Assembly (NCBI GenBank): GCA_034440635.1
Contig: JAOTON010001669.1
Location: 2,626,501-2,690,500, forward strand
Direction: 5' to 3'
DNA from: Lepas anatifera
Taxonomy: Eukaryota > Arthropoda > Thecostraca > Lepadidae
Length of the DNA: 64,000 bases
Both the position numbers and the translations under genes were made by a program. Shown piece after piece: positions 12,266-24,100 of this stretch. The notes under the pieces were generated by a model that saw only the letters and a list, made by a program, of their open reading frames with translations, was not told the DNA's origin and did not search any database. The stretch's first letter is position 1, and the number at the start of each line of letters is the position of its first letter.

Positions 12266-12780
12266 GATAATAAAACAAGCCTCCATAGCTATCCCGTGTA
12301 GCTGCCTGTCACCCTTCTTCTCTTCTGTCCTACCCATGTCTATCCAAATGCCCTTCAGTACCCTGTTCCATGCTATTATACCATAGCCAGTTCAATCTGA
12401 GTCCCTTAGCAACATCCTGTCTTTGTTTCTCTTCTTTTCTACCTGGCTATAATTGGCTGCCAACCAGCAGCCTGCCCACCCGCTATTCTTCAATTCCCGG
12501 CTCTATCTGCAAGCCCAACAGTGTCATCTCCCCATTCTCAACTGTAATGCTCAACCCCATATGACTGCACTAGTGCCATGCCCCCCCCTCCCTGCTCCAC
12601 CATGCTCAACTCTATGTGATAGCCCAAGTGCCCTGAACCCAATATTTGCTACTATGCCCTGCCCCATCTTTTTCTCCACAAGCACCCTGTCACTTCTCCT
12701 TTACAACCCTATTTTACTTTATTTCACTTTATGTCTTGCTCCTTCAAGATATGGGTCAGTGCATTCCCCCCACTTTGTTG

Positions 12781-12868
12781 CAAATTTTGAATGGCTGGTG
12801 GTGTGATTATTTTATATATTGTTGCAACAATATATACAATAATCACACCACCAGCCATTCAAAAATTG
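12781..12868. repeat. 88-nt near-perfect palindrome
   Basis: Arms CAAATTTTGAATGGCTGGTG and onward through GTGATTATT pair with the right arm ending CATTCAAAAATTG, around the centre TTGTTGCAACAA. A transcript would fold into a long hairpin; a MITE relic is an alternative. Confidence 0.75.
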
Positions 12869-14377
12869 AGCAACTTGTCTGGCCTGTTTATGTTGGCATA
12901 CTTTTCAGACTGCTTTTACGTCTTTTGTCATTCTTTTCAGACTGGTTTGAAGGTATTTACCATATTTTTCTCCCTTGTTTGATGCGAATCCTTCGCAGCA
13001 AGCGGCACAATCATTCTAGGTATATAGCTAGTGCATCTCATCTGGCCTGTTGCCATACTAATTGCCATACTATGCATATTTGGGATTGGGTGGTACGATG
13101 TTTGTCACGATGCACATTTTCTCACAAAAGAGATAAGTTCCAACTTATCATAAACCAGACACAATACAAACGACGCTTTCCCGCTTTCACATATGTGAAG
13201 AAACACCCACAACAATATGACTTAAGCGTCACAGTACCCTTGTATGAGCGTTGACAATACCCGCATGTATTCTTATGACGGCGGCAATCGACTACCTTCT
13301 AGCTCAAGAATCCGAGCGCGGTACAAGGATCAGATCCGGCATTCGTAAATAATCTGACAGCGTGCTCAAACGTTGAAAACTCTCCAAAAAGAGATGGTTG
13401 CAAGGGAGAGGTGCAAAACATTATTTGCCAATCCTGGATGCATGATCCATACTCTTGGGAAATAATTTAATCGTAATTCAGTCCGGGTTTATGGGTTTTT
13501 AAAGAATGCATAAGATTCTTCAAGAATCGTTTTTTTCGTTGGTTCTTTTCAGCACTTTTTGGTGTAGTTAGCCGAGTGAAGGGGGCGTTTCCTTTGTCCC
13601 ATTGCCGATAAAGTCGTCCATGCCCACACATCAACAAGCTCAATACCAGCAAAGGTTTGACAGCGCATTCAGTCAGGGATAGGCCTGTGTCAAGGGTCGG
13701 CTGGGAGTGACCGGGGCGGCCATCCGTGGTGTGAGGCACGCTGACTTTCGGCTTATGTAACGTACATCAGAAAAATTACAAATAGTGCGATAGACCATGC
13801 CGTATAGCAACAGGGGCCATTCGTATATCATTTTGGACAACAAAACTAGCAGGACAGCGAGAGAAAATGGACACTCGCAGAACTGGACGCGCTCAGGAGA
13901 ATTAGGAGCGCTGTCGACAAGTAGGACTGTTGTCGAGATTTGGGACCGCTGTCGAGATTTTGGACAGTCGTCTCAACTCTCCTGCATCCGTCTCATGGCA
14001 TAAAGCATAGGCTAGCTCTTGCATAGTGCAGGAGTGGTATTTTTGAATGCACACAGCAGTGGGGGTGGTCCCTAGACTTCAATGGACATGATATGACTTT
14101 CAGAAAAAGCTGCCATTTAAACTCCACAGGCGTTATGGTTACTGTAAAAATTGTCATAAACTTACCTGCCTTCGACTCCAGCGGAAAGGAGTGTTGAATG
14201 CATGCAAGCTGGTTTGGCAAAAATAAACACCTCTTATGCCGCAAAAAAACTTAAGGCTTACTCCAGCTTTCTGGGAGAGGGTGTCCCTATTCTCATGTGT
14301 CCCAATTCTCCCCCAAATTCTCCTATCCTTCAGCACAAATTTTGTGGAAACACGGTATATTCCTGAGCCACTTAACC

Positions 14378-15242
14378 TTAACACCCGCACTGGAGAGGGG
14401 TCTGGCACTAACGCGTATTTGAGGGGGGCCTGGTAGCCCCCCTAAGATCTCGGAAACTAAGAAGTGTAGAAAAACGGTATTTGGCAGGTGGGTAGGGGCT
14501 ATGGTGATCTACACCATGACCACTTTTTATTGACGTAGGTCAATATGTGCAAGGTCGAACGAGGTCATAATGTCAAATATTGGCCATACTGGGGATCGAT
14601 TGGTAAATGCCGTGATTATGCGGGAAAATGGCGGGAATAGGCTAAAAACGGACCAGGTTCATAGAGCCTTCCCTACAATTTTGGGGTCAAAGTCATTCAA
14701 GGTCATTGGCCTTTAAGGTCACAATATGGTATACTACTTATAATGTACACTTTTACTAACACTATAGCCACTTTTTGGCAGGAAATAAGGATTTACCTTT
14801 CCCAATGACCTTTGACCTTGAAATTTGTATTGGGGTACCTTATCGATGATGTCATAGCATAATATACGTCAGACCGGGTAACGCCATTTGACCGGAAGCA
14901 CTGGACGCCCTTGACCTGTGACCTTTGACCTTGACCTTCATGTGAGGTGACCTTGCCATATAATCCCGGCTATATGGCGTTATGATTTCACCACTCGGTC
15001 TCCAATGCAAACTAACTGGTCTGACCGCGCGATTACGGCGATCCCAAAATGCAGGTCTGACTTTGAAAGCCTATAAGTCAAAAACATTTTGAACGATTTT
15101 CAAAAAATCTTCATCAATCGACGCGCTATTGAATGCTATTAAATGTGGCAAAGTAGCGTGTTTCGGCTACGAGCGGTTCTCCGGCCGCCTTGGAAAAACA
15201 GGTGGGGGCCTCCGAGGCCTCCCCCTCCAGTGTGCGTGTTAA
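14378..15242 (+). mobile_element. TTAA-type AGGTCA-rich element with inverted ends
   Basis: Left end TTAACACCCGCACTGGAG and right end CTCCAGTGTGCGTGTTAA, bounded by TTAA. The interior is dense in TGACCT, including four copies at 14912-14937, and it has no coding potential. The copy at 41530-42344 has the same organisation in the opposite orientation. Confidence 0.8.
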
Positions 15243-17127
15243 AACCTGCAACACTCAGCTGTATTGTTAGAAAATAGTTAACCTTTCTTGGTTCCTTCAC
15301 TATTTTTTTGTGCAGCTAACTAGAAATGCATCAAAATGCAGAATAACAAATTGCAAACTAGTTGCAAACCAGCTGCAAATTACGAACTAGACTAGTCAAC
15401 TAATTCTATTTTTTTCCTTTTGGTATATTTTCAGACAATTTCTTAAAAAAAACAATGTGTAGAGGGTTGAATATTCTTATAAAAATATTGATTATAATAG
15501 CCCTCAACCACCTACTAATCACCTACCCTGTTCAATGCATTCTGGATTCTTTCATGCCTGAGCTACATTTGATAACAATCAGGGCGATGTATTCTACCCC
15601 AATTATACTACATACCAAAACACCAATTTCATTTCGGTGTATGTGGCATCAGAAAGTATTTTTCAACAGATTATTAGAATATTCTGCCTCGAAGCCCTTT
15701 GATGTGTATGATTTCTATTCACATCTTTTGTTCCGCTCTTGTCCACAATGAGTGATTTAGACAGGGAATATGTGTGTTGTGTTTCTTCGTTACTTTACTC
15801 TCTCCATGGGTGTGGAATGTGCATTTTCTGAGCTGTGACGGCCATGACCATGTTACAGATACGCTCGAGCTCATGGCCAGACTGGATCGTGCTATATGGG
15901 GCTCAGCGCCTTCGTTTGCCTGACTGATTTCTTCATTGCCCGCGTTGTCCTTATTGCGCGTGTCAAACGTTATTGCGCGTGTCACTGTTCTATTTTGTAT
16001 TGTTGTTGGGTTATGGAAAAAAGGTTTCCCGCATCAAAGAGGCATCACGACTGGCTCAGGTGGAGATCGCCGTGCATTACGGGTGCATTATTTGTTTGTG
16101 TTTGTGTCAGAAAATATATGTTTGCTTATGCATATACCATCGTTTGCATAGTGCGTCAAATATATCAGATGAAAAGCGTCTGGATGGCAGAGCCGTCTGA
16201 ACCAGAACGGCTCTCTGACGTAGACTGGAGCTCACCCTGCCTCCGAGCCGCTTCTTGGCGGTCCACAGATCGAAAGGTAGGGTTAAGCGATAGGCGATTC
16301 ACAGACCGTCTCACCAGTGACTGGAGAGAGTGAGACCGATCTCCTAACGCTGCCACCTCACACTTCCAGTAGTCCATTGTTGCGTTCTCGATTGTGCTTC
16401 TCAAATTCACACACGGTTTTTGTTTTCAGCTTTCAATACTGAGACTTTGGCATTCATCATGTATTTTAAATTGCATTCGCAAAACATTAGAACATGTCTG
16501 CAATGGACCTACTTGAATGCCGCAGCATCCTGTCGAACATTGTCAACGTTCCCGGCCTTCCGCCTTCGCTCTCAGCTGGGGTGCGTCTTAAGCTTTTTAT
16601 CCTGCCCTCGGCGGGGGCGTCTGCTCAGGTCCCGCCCTCTGCCGAGGGCGTCTCCTCAGGTCCTATCCTCGGCGGGGGCGTGTCTCTCGGGCCCCGCCCC
16701 CGACCGGGAGCGTGGCTCAGAGCCGGGTCTGGCCGGCGGGTTGGGGGAACACCTCCGGCAGGTCCTGAGCCCTGGGCAGTGGCGGTGTGCCGCGCCAGTC
16801 TCCGTCGGTGGTGGACAGCTGGGACTGCAGCGTCTTCGAAGCCGGTGTCACGTCACGCAGGCGGTCACCCTTTCCTGCAGGAAAGCGTGACGTCTTAGAG
16901 TACTCCAGCCATTGTCAAGTAAATTTTGATATTTTCCTTCGCAGTCTAACTTCCATTTTGTTTTGAAACCAAGCGCTATCACTCCTAGAAGCCTCTCATT
17001 TTATGGGCTGTGGACACGGTAGCGGTCTTGTTTCGAGATGCAGACTGACGAAAATGTTAGGTCGTGCATCGACTTAGTGATAACAGTCCATGTTTTACCC
17101 CCGCTCTACGGGTTGTCTTTCAGGGGG

Positions 17128-17318
17128 AGTGTGGGCCGTAGCCAAGGGGGGCGGCAGGGACAGCCGCCGCCCCACCCCCTGAGGGCCCGAAGGGCCCTCC
17201 TGAGGACACTATTCTGTAACAAGCAGGGCACTTTTTACCCATCAGGGCCCTTTGGCGCTGTCGCAGGGGCCCTTTTCAGGGCGCTGCCCCCCTGAGCGAA
17301 ATCCTGGCTACGCCCCTG
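17128..17318. mobile_element. hAT-like MITE, GGCGTAGCCAGG family
   Basis: The right end, reversed, reads CAGGGGCGTAGCCAGGATTT; the left end is a decayed GGGCCGTAGCCAAGG. The interior, with GGGCCCTGATGGGTAAAAAG reversed, matches 51604-51790 in opposite orientation. Confidence 0.65.
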
Positions 17319-17462
17319 GCCGTAGCTGATGCTGCTTCATAGTTTTCATAAAATGACGCAGCAGTCGACGCGCTTCTAGACCCAACTGATGATGGTTTTG
17401 TTGTTTAAAAAGTTATATTCGCCAGGCTTTGCTATCTGGAGTCTTACAACATACTAACTGCT

Positions 17463-17465
<3 letters not shown>

Positions 17466-17517
<52 letters not shown>

Positions 17518-17573
17518 GAATAAAAAAAAATAATGAATATATAATAATAAAGAGAGAGAGAGAGAGAGAGAGG
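17466..17573. repeat. (GA)n microsatellites
   Basis: GA runs at 17466-17511 and 17551-17572, separated by an A-rich segment. Confidence 0.93.
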
Positions 17574-17597
17574 ACTTGGGGTTTAGTCGGGGTCGCT

Positions 17598-17784
17598 CAT
17601 TGGCGGATCCAAGGGGGGCGAACGGGACGTGGCCCCCTTTAAAGTCTAAAATAGTATCTTTTGCCCCGAAAGGATCAAATTTTATCAGTTTTTCTTTAGA
17701 ATGCTATGTTTCCGCGATTTTTCTCAATTTAGCCCCCCAAACGTTGGTTTGCCCCCCCAAAGGTTGTTCCTGGATCCGCCAATG
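17598..17784. mobile_element. hAT-like MITE, GGCGGATCC family
   Basis: The ends are CATTGGCGGATCCA and TGGATCCGCCAATG. The flanking 8-mers GGGTCGCT and GGGCCGCT differ at one base. Confidence 0.75.
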
Positions 17785-17847
17785 GGGCCGCTTCGACCCT
17801 TCCCCGACCAACCCGAAGCGTTAGGGAATGCTCGGGCTAGGTCCGAG

Positions 17848-17957
17848 GGTGAGAATCTGCCTTTGACTGGGATTGAACCCGCGACTCTCTGCGGCACTGC
17901 AGAGCGGCACGCGTTCGAGTCGAACGGGCGCGCTAACCGACCATTCTATTCCAGCCC
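17848..17957 (-). repeat. tRNA-derived SINE head
   Basis: On the minus strand, an A box (TGGTCGGTTAGCGCGCCCG) and a B box (GGGTTCAATCCC) are spaced as in tRNA. The acceptor stem does not close and the anticodon arm is enlarged, so this is a SINE-type relic, not a working tRNA. Confidence 0.55.
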
Positions 17958-18012
17958 TAGATGTCAGCCGTTCAGCTATCATTGTGCAAGCCGATGCCAG
18001 CCTTACCTGTAC

Positions 18013-18173
18013 CTATATATCACCTTGTGAAGAATTTTCTGAGAAGAGACGTGGTCGTCTACAGAAGAGCACGGTCTTGTAGGCTTGGCGGTACTGCTTG
18101 CTCATGGTGACGTAGATAATGGGGTTGATGCACGCCGACAGGTACACGAGGATGTAGCCCAAAATGTGCAGAC
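18013..18173 (-). CDS. moody: GPCR exon 8, TM7 and C-terminal tail
   Basis: The acceptor is ATCACGCAG|GT. It encodes LHILGYILVYLSACINPIIY (TM7), then VTMSKQYRQAYKTVLFC (helix 8 with a possible palmitoylated Cys317), then a short tail ending SSQGDI at a TAG (18015-18013). At 332 residues the protein is close to Tre1 and much shorter than fly Moody, so a longer tail through alternative splicing cannot be excluded. No clear AATAAA was found just downstream. Confidence 0.88.
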
Positions 18174-21100
18174 CTGCGTGATCAGACTCCTCAGTGATAC
18201 GTGCAGATAGTTGTTCTTAGAGGCAAGGGCCGACCACGCCCTGTATGTAAGTGCGGGAAGGGGAAGGGGGCAAACCTAGCGATGGAAACCAATGCCCACT
18301 TTTCCCTATGTCTAATCTGCCAGACATGGTAGTACAGCGCTTTTGTTTTACCAAGCAAGGCTGAGATTCTATGAGAAAAAAGTAGAAAAAATCGTCATTG
18401 CATTCTGCCTTTTAAAGGGAATGTGGCACCTGGGTCGAATCCAGGAATTTAGTGTAATTAGGACTATTATAGCCGAAAATCATGAAAACGTCCATGATTT
18501 CTCTGAAAATGTTCAATGAGCTCAATATTTTCATTTTTAAAATGTTTCTATAGGGTGAAAAATAAACCTTTGCCTGTGGATGACGTCATTATCTGGCAAC
18601 TACTACCATATTCAATAGGCTTCAAGGGCTTCAATTGGCTGGTTACTCGCCGTGACGTCACACCAACAGCTGACAACTGTGGCCGCCTGGCTGGGGTAGA
18701 TTTGGGGTATATTTTAGGTAGGTTTTTAGCTTTTCTCCACGGAAATTTTGGGTTCCAAGACAAATAATATATTGAGTACCGGGTTTTCCGTTATGCTTTA
18801 CAACGTGGCTATCTCAGTTAAAATCACGTTATAAAGGTGCCACATTCCCTTTGATTATTTCCATAAAAAACACATTCTGCGAAATATGTTCCACCCAGAA
18901 CTGGGCCACTTTTTGAAGGACGATGACGAGCTAGAATCCTATAGTCGTTGTTCTAACGGTTCTCACCATCAGCGCGTTGACACTTAACCTTCGACCGGGG
19001 AGTTCAAACTTCATGCTACTGAGTATGTTGCTAGGTAGCCAAAAAATAGTGGGCAGTATCGATGATCTGCATAGCGGTTTCCGGGGCCTGTTTCGCATCC
19101 TCTTTAATTTCAAGGGAATGCCATTTCAGGTCAGTTCACGGGACTAAGTGGCTTGACTCTAGATGGCGCTCCATCTAAAAAGTGTAATAAATCTGGAATT
19201 CATTTTGTGTGTGGGTAAAATCTAATATTTGAACTAAGCAAGGGTAGGATCAAGATCACATTCGGCCCAAACGCATGACATTGCGGGGATAAGACGAACC
19301 TGATGACGTCACAATAAACGCTGCATCTTTATTCCCAATGAGATTATGGAGCTTAAAGAGAATGTGGCACCTTGGTCGAATCCTGGAATTTAATGTAGTT
19401 AGGGGTACTTTTAGCCGAAAATCATGGAATCGTCCATGATTTCTCTGAAAAAAGTACAATAACCTCAATATTTTGATTTTAAAAATGCTCCTCTAGGAAA
19501 AGAAATAAATATATGCCTGTGGATGATGCCATGGTCTGGCAACCACTACCATATTCAAAACGCTTCAAGGGCTTCGATTGGCTGATACTTACCGTGACGT
19601 CAGCATATGTCGTCACACCAACAGCCATGTCAACTGTGGCCTGCTGCTAAGGGTACATGAGGGGTACATTTCAGATAGTTTTTAGCTTTTTCTATGGAAA
19701 TCTCGACTTTCCGTAAATAAAAGCTAAAACCTACCTGAAATGTACCCCTCATGTACCCTGAGCAGCAGGCCACAGTTGTCAGTTGTTGGTGTGACGACGT
19801 ATGCTGACGTCACGGTGAGTATCAGCCGATTGAAGCCCTTGAAGCCTATTGAAAATGGTAGTGGTCGCCAGATCATAACGTCATCCACAGGCAGATATTT
19901 ATTTTTCCCTAGAGGTGCATTTTAAAAATTAATATTTTGAGCTTATTGTACATTTTTCAGAGAAACCATGGACGGTTCCATGATTTTCGGCTAAAAGTAC
20001 CCCTAATTACACTAAATTACAGGATTCGACCAAGGTGCCACATTCCCTTTAAAATATTCAACTCGTGCATTTCAAGTGGAGAGGCCATGACTCGCAGCTC
20101 ACCTTAGGTCATCTATATTAAAAATCCAGTCCCGAAAACTATTTTGTAGTACCCGGTGGGATGTAATATAAATTGACGATCGATTGATTAACCCTGTTGT
20201 TAGTTATGATATCCTCATTTTGGGGGATGAGATAAGTTGACCTTAACTGTTGACCTGACCTGAAATGACCTGGACCAAAATCTTGACGAGTTGCAAAAAG
20301 AATTAGAGAGAATGCATACCAAGTACAGCCGTTTTTAGTCCGTCTGCGAAAAGCTCGAAGGGGTTGGTACCCCTCGTTAATGTGGGTGTTCAGGCAGGAC
20401 AGGGGGTGCGGTAACTTTTCGAATGTGGTATGGTTTTCAACATTTCGCCTGCTTCCAAAGAATAGTGAGACATCTATAGCTACGGTTTGCACAACTGCTT
20501 GAATACATGGTAGGGTGTCCCAAAATACTACTTTTTTGTCTGTGCAAGCTTGCCGGTTGACACCGCATTCTCCTTTGAGTTAATAATGAGCATGCAAAAT
20601 TTGGATTCGATCCTTTGAGGTTTGGTCCCCCGCCCCCCAAAACTGGTGAAAATCGAAAATTGTTGAATTGGCTCGAAAATGGGGTTCATTCGAAAGCTTA
20701 TGACAGCAGAAAACATATTTCCCTCATACAAATTGATGTAAAACCACTTCTTCATCGTTTTAGAGAGCTAAGAAGTTCCGAATTATGGTATCACTGGCCA
20801 GAGGCGGATCTAATAATTTTTTGGGGGTAACATGAGCAAAATGGGAAAACAGTGTCTTTTTCAAGAAAATAGACCAAAATTGGCAAAAGCAAATCGAGTT
20901 TTATCACTTTTAAGGGGATGGCTGGATCGGTTTTCCTTGCATCCGCCACTGGTGCGGACATGACAAATTATTAATTGTACTTCGCCTGATTTCGGGAAAT
21001 AAAGCCATTTGCGGCCTCACTACGGGTATAAGTGCATGGTACCATTGTAACCGTTAGAATGAATATTCCATGTTTTCGTTCCTTTACAGAGTTGTCGTGT

Positions 21101-24100
21101 CATGAGTAATTTGCATTTAATGTTGAAGCGGTTTTCCTGAAACAAATTGTACGATGCCTTCAGCATACTCGACGAAAAGGTCCAATGATGAAGAAGAAAC
21201 AAGTCAGCGACGGAAAAAAACATGCGGGCTGACCTCTGAAGTACTCGTTTACACCGTTGTGACCGTTAGAAGAAATATACCATGTTTTTGTTCATTTAAA
21301 GAATTGTCGTGTCATGAGTAATTAAGGTGTCCCAAAATACCACTTTTTCGTCTGTGCAAGCTTGCCGGTTGACACCGCTTTCTCCTTTGAGTTAATAATG
21401 ACCATCAAAACTTTGAATCGATGCTTTGAAGTTTGGTCCCCCGCCCCCCCTTAAACTGATGAAAATTGAAAACCGTTGTATTGGCTTGAAAATGGGTTCA
21501 TTTGAAAGCTTATGACAGAAAAAACCTATTTCCCTCATACAAATTGATGTAAAACCACCTCTTGATGCTTTTATAGAGCTAATAAGTTTCGAATTGCGAG
21601 ATCACTGGCCAGAGGCGGATCTAATAAACTTTTTTTGGGGGTATCTCGGGAAATATGGGAAAAATTAATGTCTTTTTCAAGAAAATGGGCCAGAATCAGC
21701 CACAGTCAGTACAATTTAACCGCTTTCAAGGGCATAGCTAGACTGGCTTTCCCTGGGACTGTGAATGGCATGGAAAAGGGGCGTTCATTGCACAAATATT
21801 GTTTTGATATTTTGCAACCGATCGGTGCAGTCAAAACGACACATCATATCATCAAGCCAATGGCTTTGATGTGTTTATTCGGAAGCCCATGAATGGGGAA
21901 GGAAACTTGTTCTCAGACAAAATGTTGTTAGACTACTCCTTCTAGTTCTATATTCATATTTTTACACGTGCACGTCATCCAGCTCTTTTTCGAGATTCGG
22001 CGCTTGGAGACGGTGTGCGCAGGCTACTGTCAGTTCCAAACCCTCATGTCACCTTCACGGGCAACGTCGGTGTAGTCCATGATGTATTTCACCGATCGTT
22101 CCGCGCTGTCGTTTGTGACTTCTAGATTTTCCATGAAAGCGTTCATACTGATGAAGTCTGTATCACTCGCCGATTCCTGGGTGGTAAGCACTGGTTGCTG
22201 CCGTTCATCCACCTGAATGCCAGCCAGGAGTGCGGTCGGACGAAGTCACAGAGCCTCAGCTTATCTGCTACTGACAACATCGGCTTTCCCGGTGCCAATG
22301 TTCCTGGCTGTGTGACTGTCAGGGAGTGCAGCTACTACCTCTGCATTTTCATCTGTTGACACACCGTCACCAAACAACCAGAGGGCGGCGTTTTCCCCGT
22401 GGGATGTCACGGTTGGCGCATGATAGAGCACTGTGTGACTTTCGCAGCGGTTGGTAGCTGCCTTGAATAGGTCTTCATGTCCTGGAACAGCCTGAGGTCA
22501 AGCCGTGGAGTTCCCGCAGTCAGTAGGGCCTGCAAGAAGTATGGGTCATGAAAGAGGGCGATTAGCTCTGCAATCTGCTTGACTTGAAGGTGCTCGGCGG
22601 GGGCCATGGAGAGCTTGTCGAAGAGTATCGCCAGAAAACAACAACAAAGAACAGCGTGAGCAGAAAATAATTTTATATAATTCTAGGATTAGGCACCTGG
22701 TGTTGATTCATGAAGAAACTGAAGTCCTGTTGCGAAGAAGGATTGTTGTTAGCCCTCATGATCATTTGCAGGTTCCTTAAGAACGTGTCACCGTTACTAC
22801 GAAAATAATAACCGACTGCCATGAGCTGGCGATGAAATGAATAGAGCTGGCGCTGAAATAAAAGTGTTTCTCGATTCAGATTTCAGTATTGCTTGAACCA
22901 CACGCCTAGCGTATGCATGACACACACAACAGCTGCTGTAAACAGTATTGCAGGGCACTCGAACGGTGACTTATATCGCCTGGACCTCTAAAGCAATCTG
23001 TCCAGCTAGTTAGTGCTTCGTGCACTATGGCTCTTGTATGCGGAGGGCTCGGTACCTATGGAGGATTTTGCGCTTGGTCGGTAGCTGATTGGCAGGCAGC
23101 TGAAGGGATTTACCAACAAAGTCATCTCATAGTTTCAATTGGTCCCTAGAGTACTTTAGAGGTCGGCCCGCATGTTTTTTTCCGTCGCTGACTTGTCCCT
23201 TCTTCATCATTGGATCTTTTCTTCGGGTATGCTGAAGGTATCGTACAATTTGCTTCAGGTAGACTGCTTCAACATTAAATGCAAATTAGTCATGGCACGA
23301 CAACTCTGTAAAGGAACGAAAACATGGAATACTCATTCTAACGGTCACAATGGTACCATGCACTTATATCCGTAGTGATGCCGCAAATGGCTTTATTTTC
23401 CGAAATCAGGCGAAGTACAATATATAATTTGTCATGTCCATACCAGTGGCGGATGCAAGGAAAACCAATCCAGCTATCCCCTTAAAAGTGATAAAACTCT
23501 ATTCGCTTTGGCCAATTTTGGTCCATTCTCTTGAAAAAGACAATGTTTTCCCATTCTGCTCATGTTACCCCCAAAAAAGTTTATTAGATCCGCCTCTGGC
23601 CAGTGATACCGCAATTCGGAACTTCTTAGCTCTCTAAAACGATGAAGAAGTAGTTTTACATCAATTTGTCTGAGGGAAATATGTTTTCTGCTGTCATTTG
23701 CTTTCGAATGAACCCATTTTCGAGCCAATTCAACGATTTTTGATTTTCACCAGTTTTGGGGGGCGGGGGGACCAAACCTCAAAGGATCGAATCCAAATTT
23801 TGCATGCTCATTATTAACTCAAAGGAGAATGCGGTGTCAACCGGCAAGCTGGCACAGACGAAAAAGTGGTATTTTGGGACACCCTAATGCATGGAGTCAC
23901 GTTATCATCAGTGTTCGATAATGCTGAATTTTTATCTCGAAGGCCACAACCTTACGGTATCTCGTCTATCCCAGTGTATCTTCAATCATTCATTAAGCAA
24001 GACAAGAAGGATAATGTGCTGCATAAGGTGATTATCCAACTCCATTCCTTTTTCATTCACCCATTTCCAGCCATCTCTGCCCATCGTCCAAACCAGCAGC

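Noticed and set aside
16494..16898. GC-rich plus-strand frame of 134 codons
   Set aside because: Composition-driven and repetitive (GGCGGGGGCGT units). No domain.
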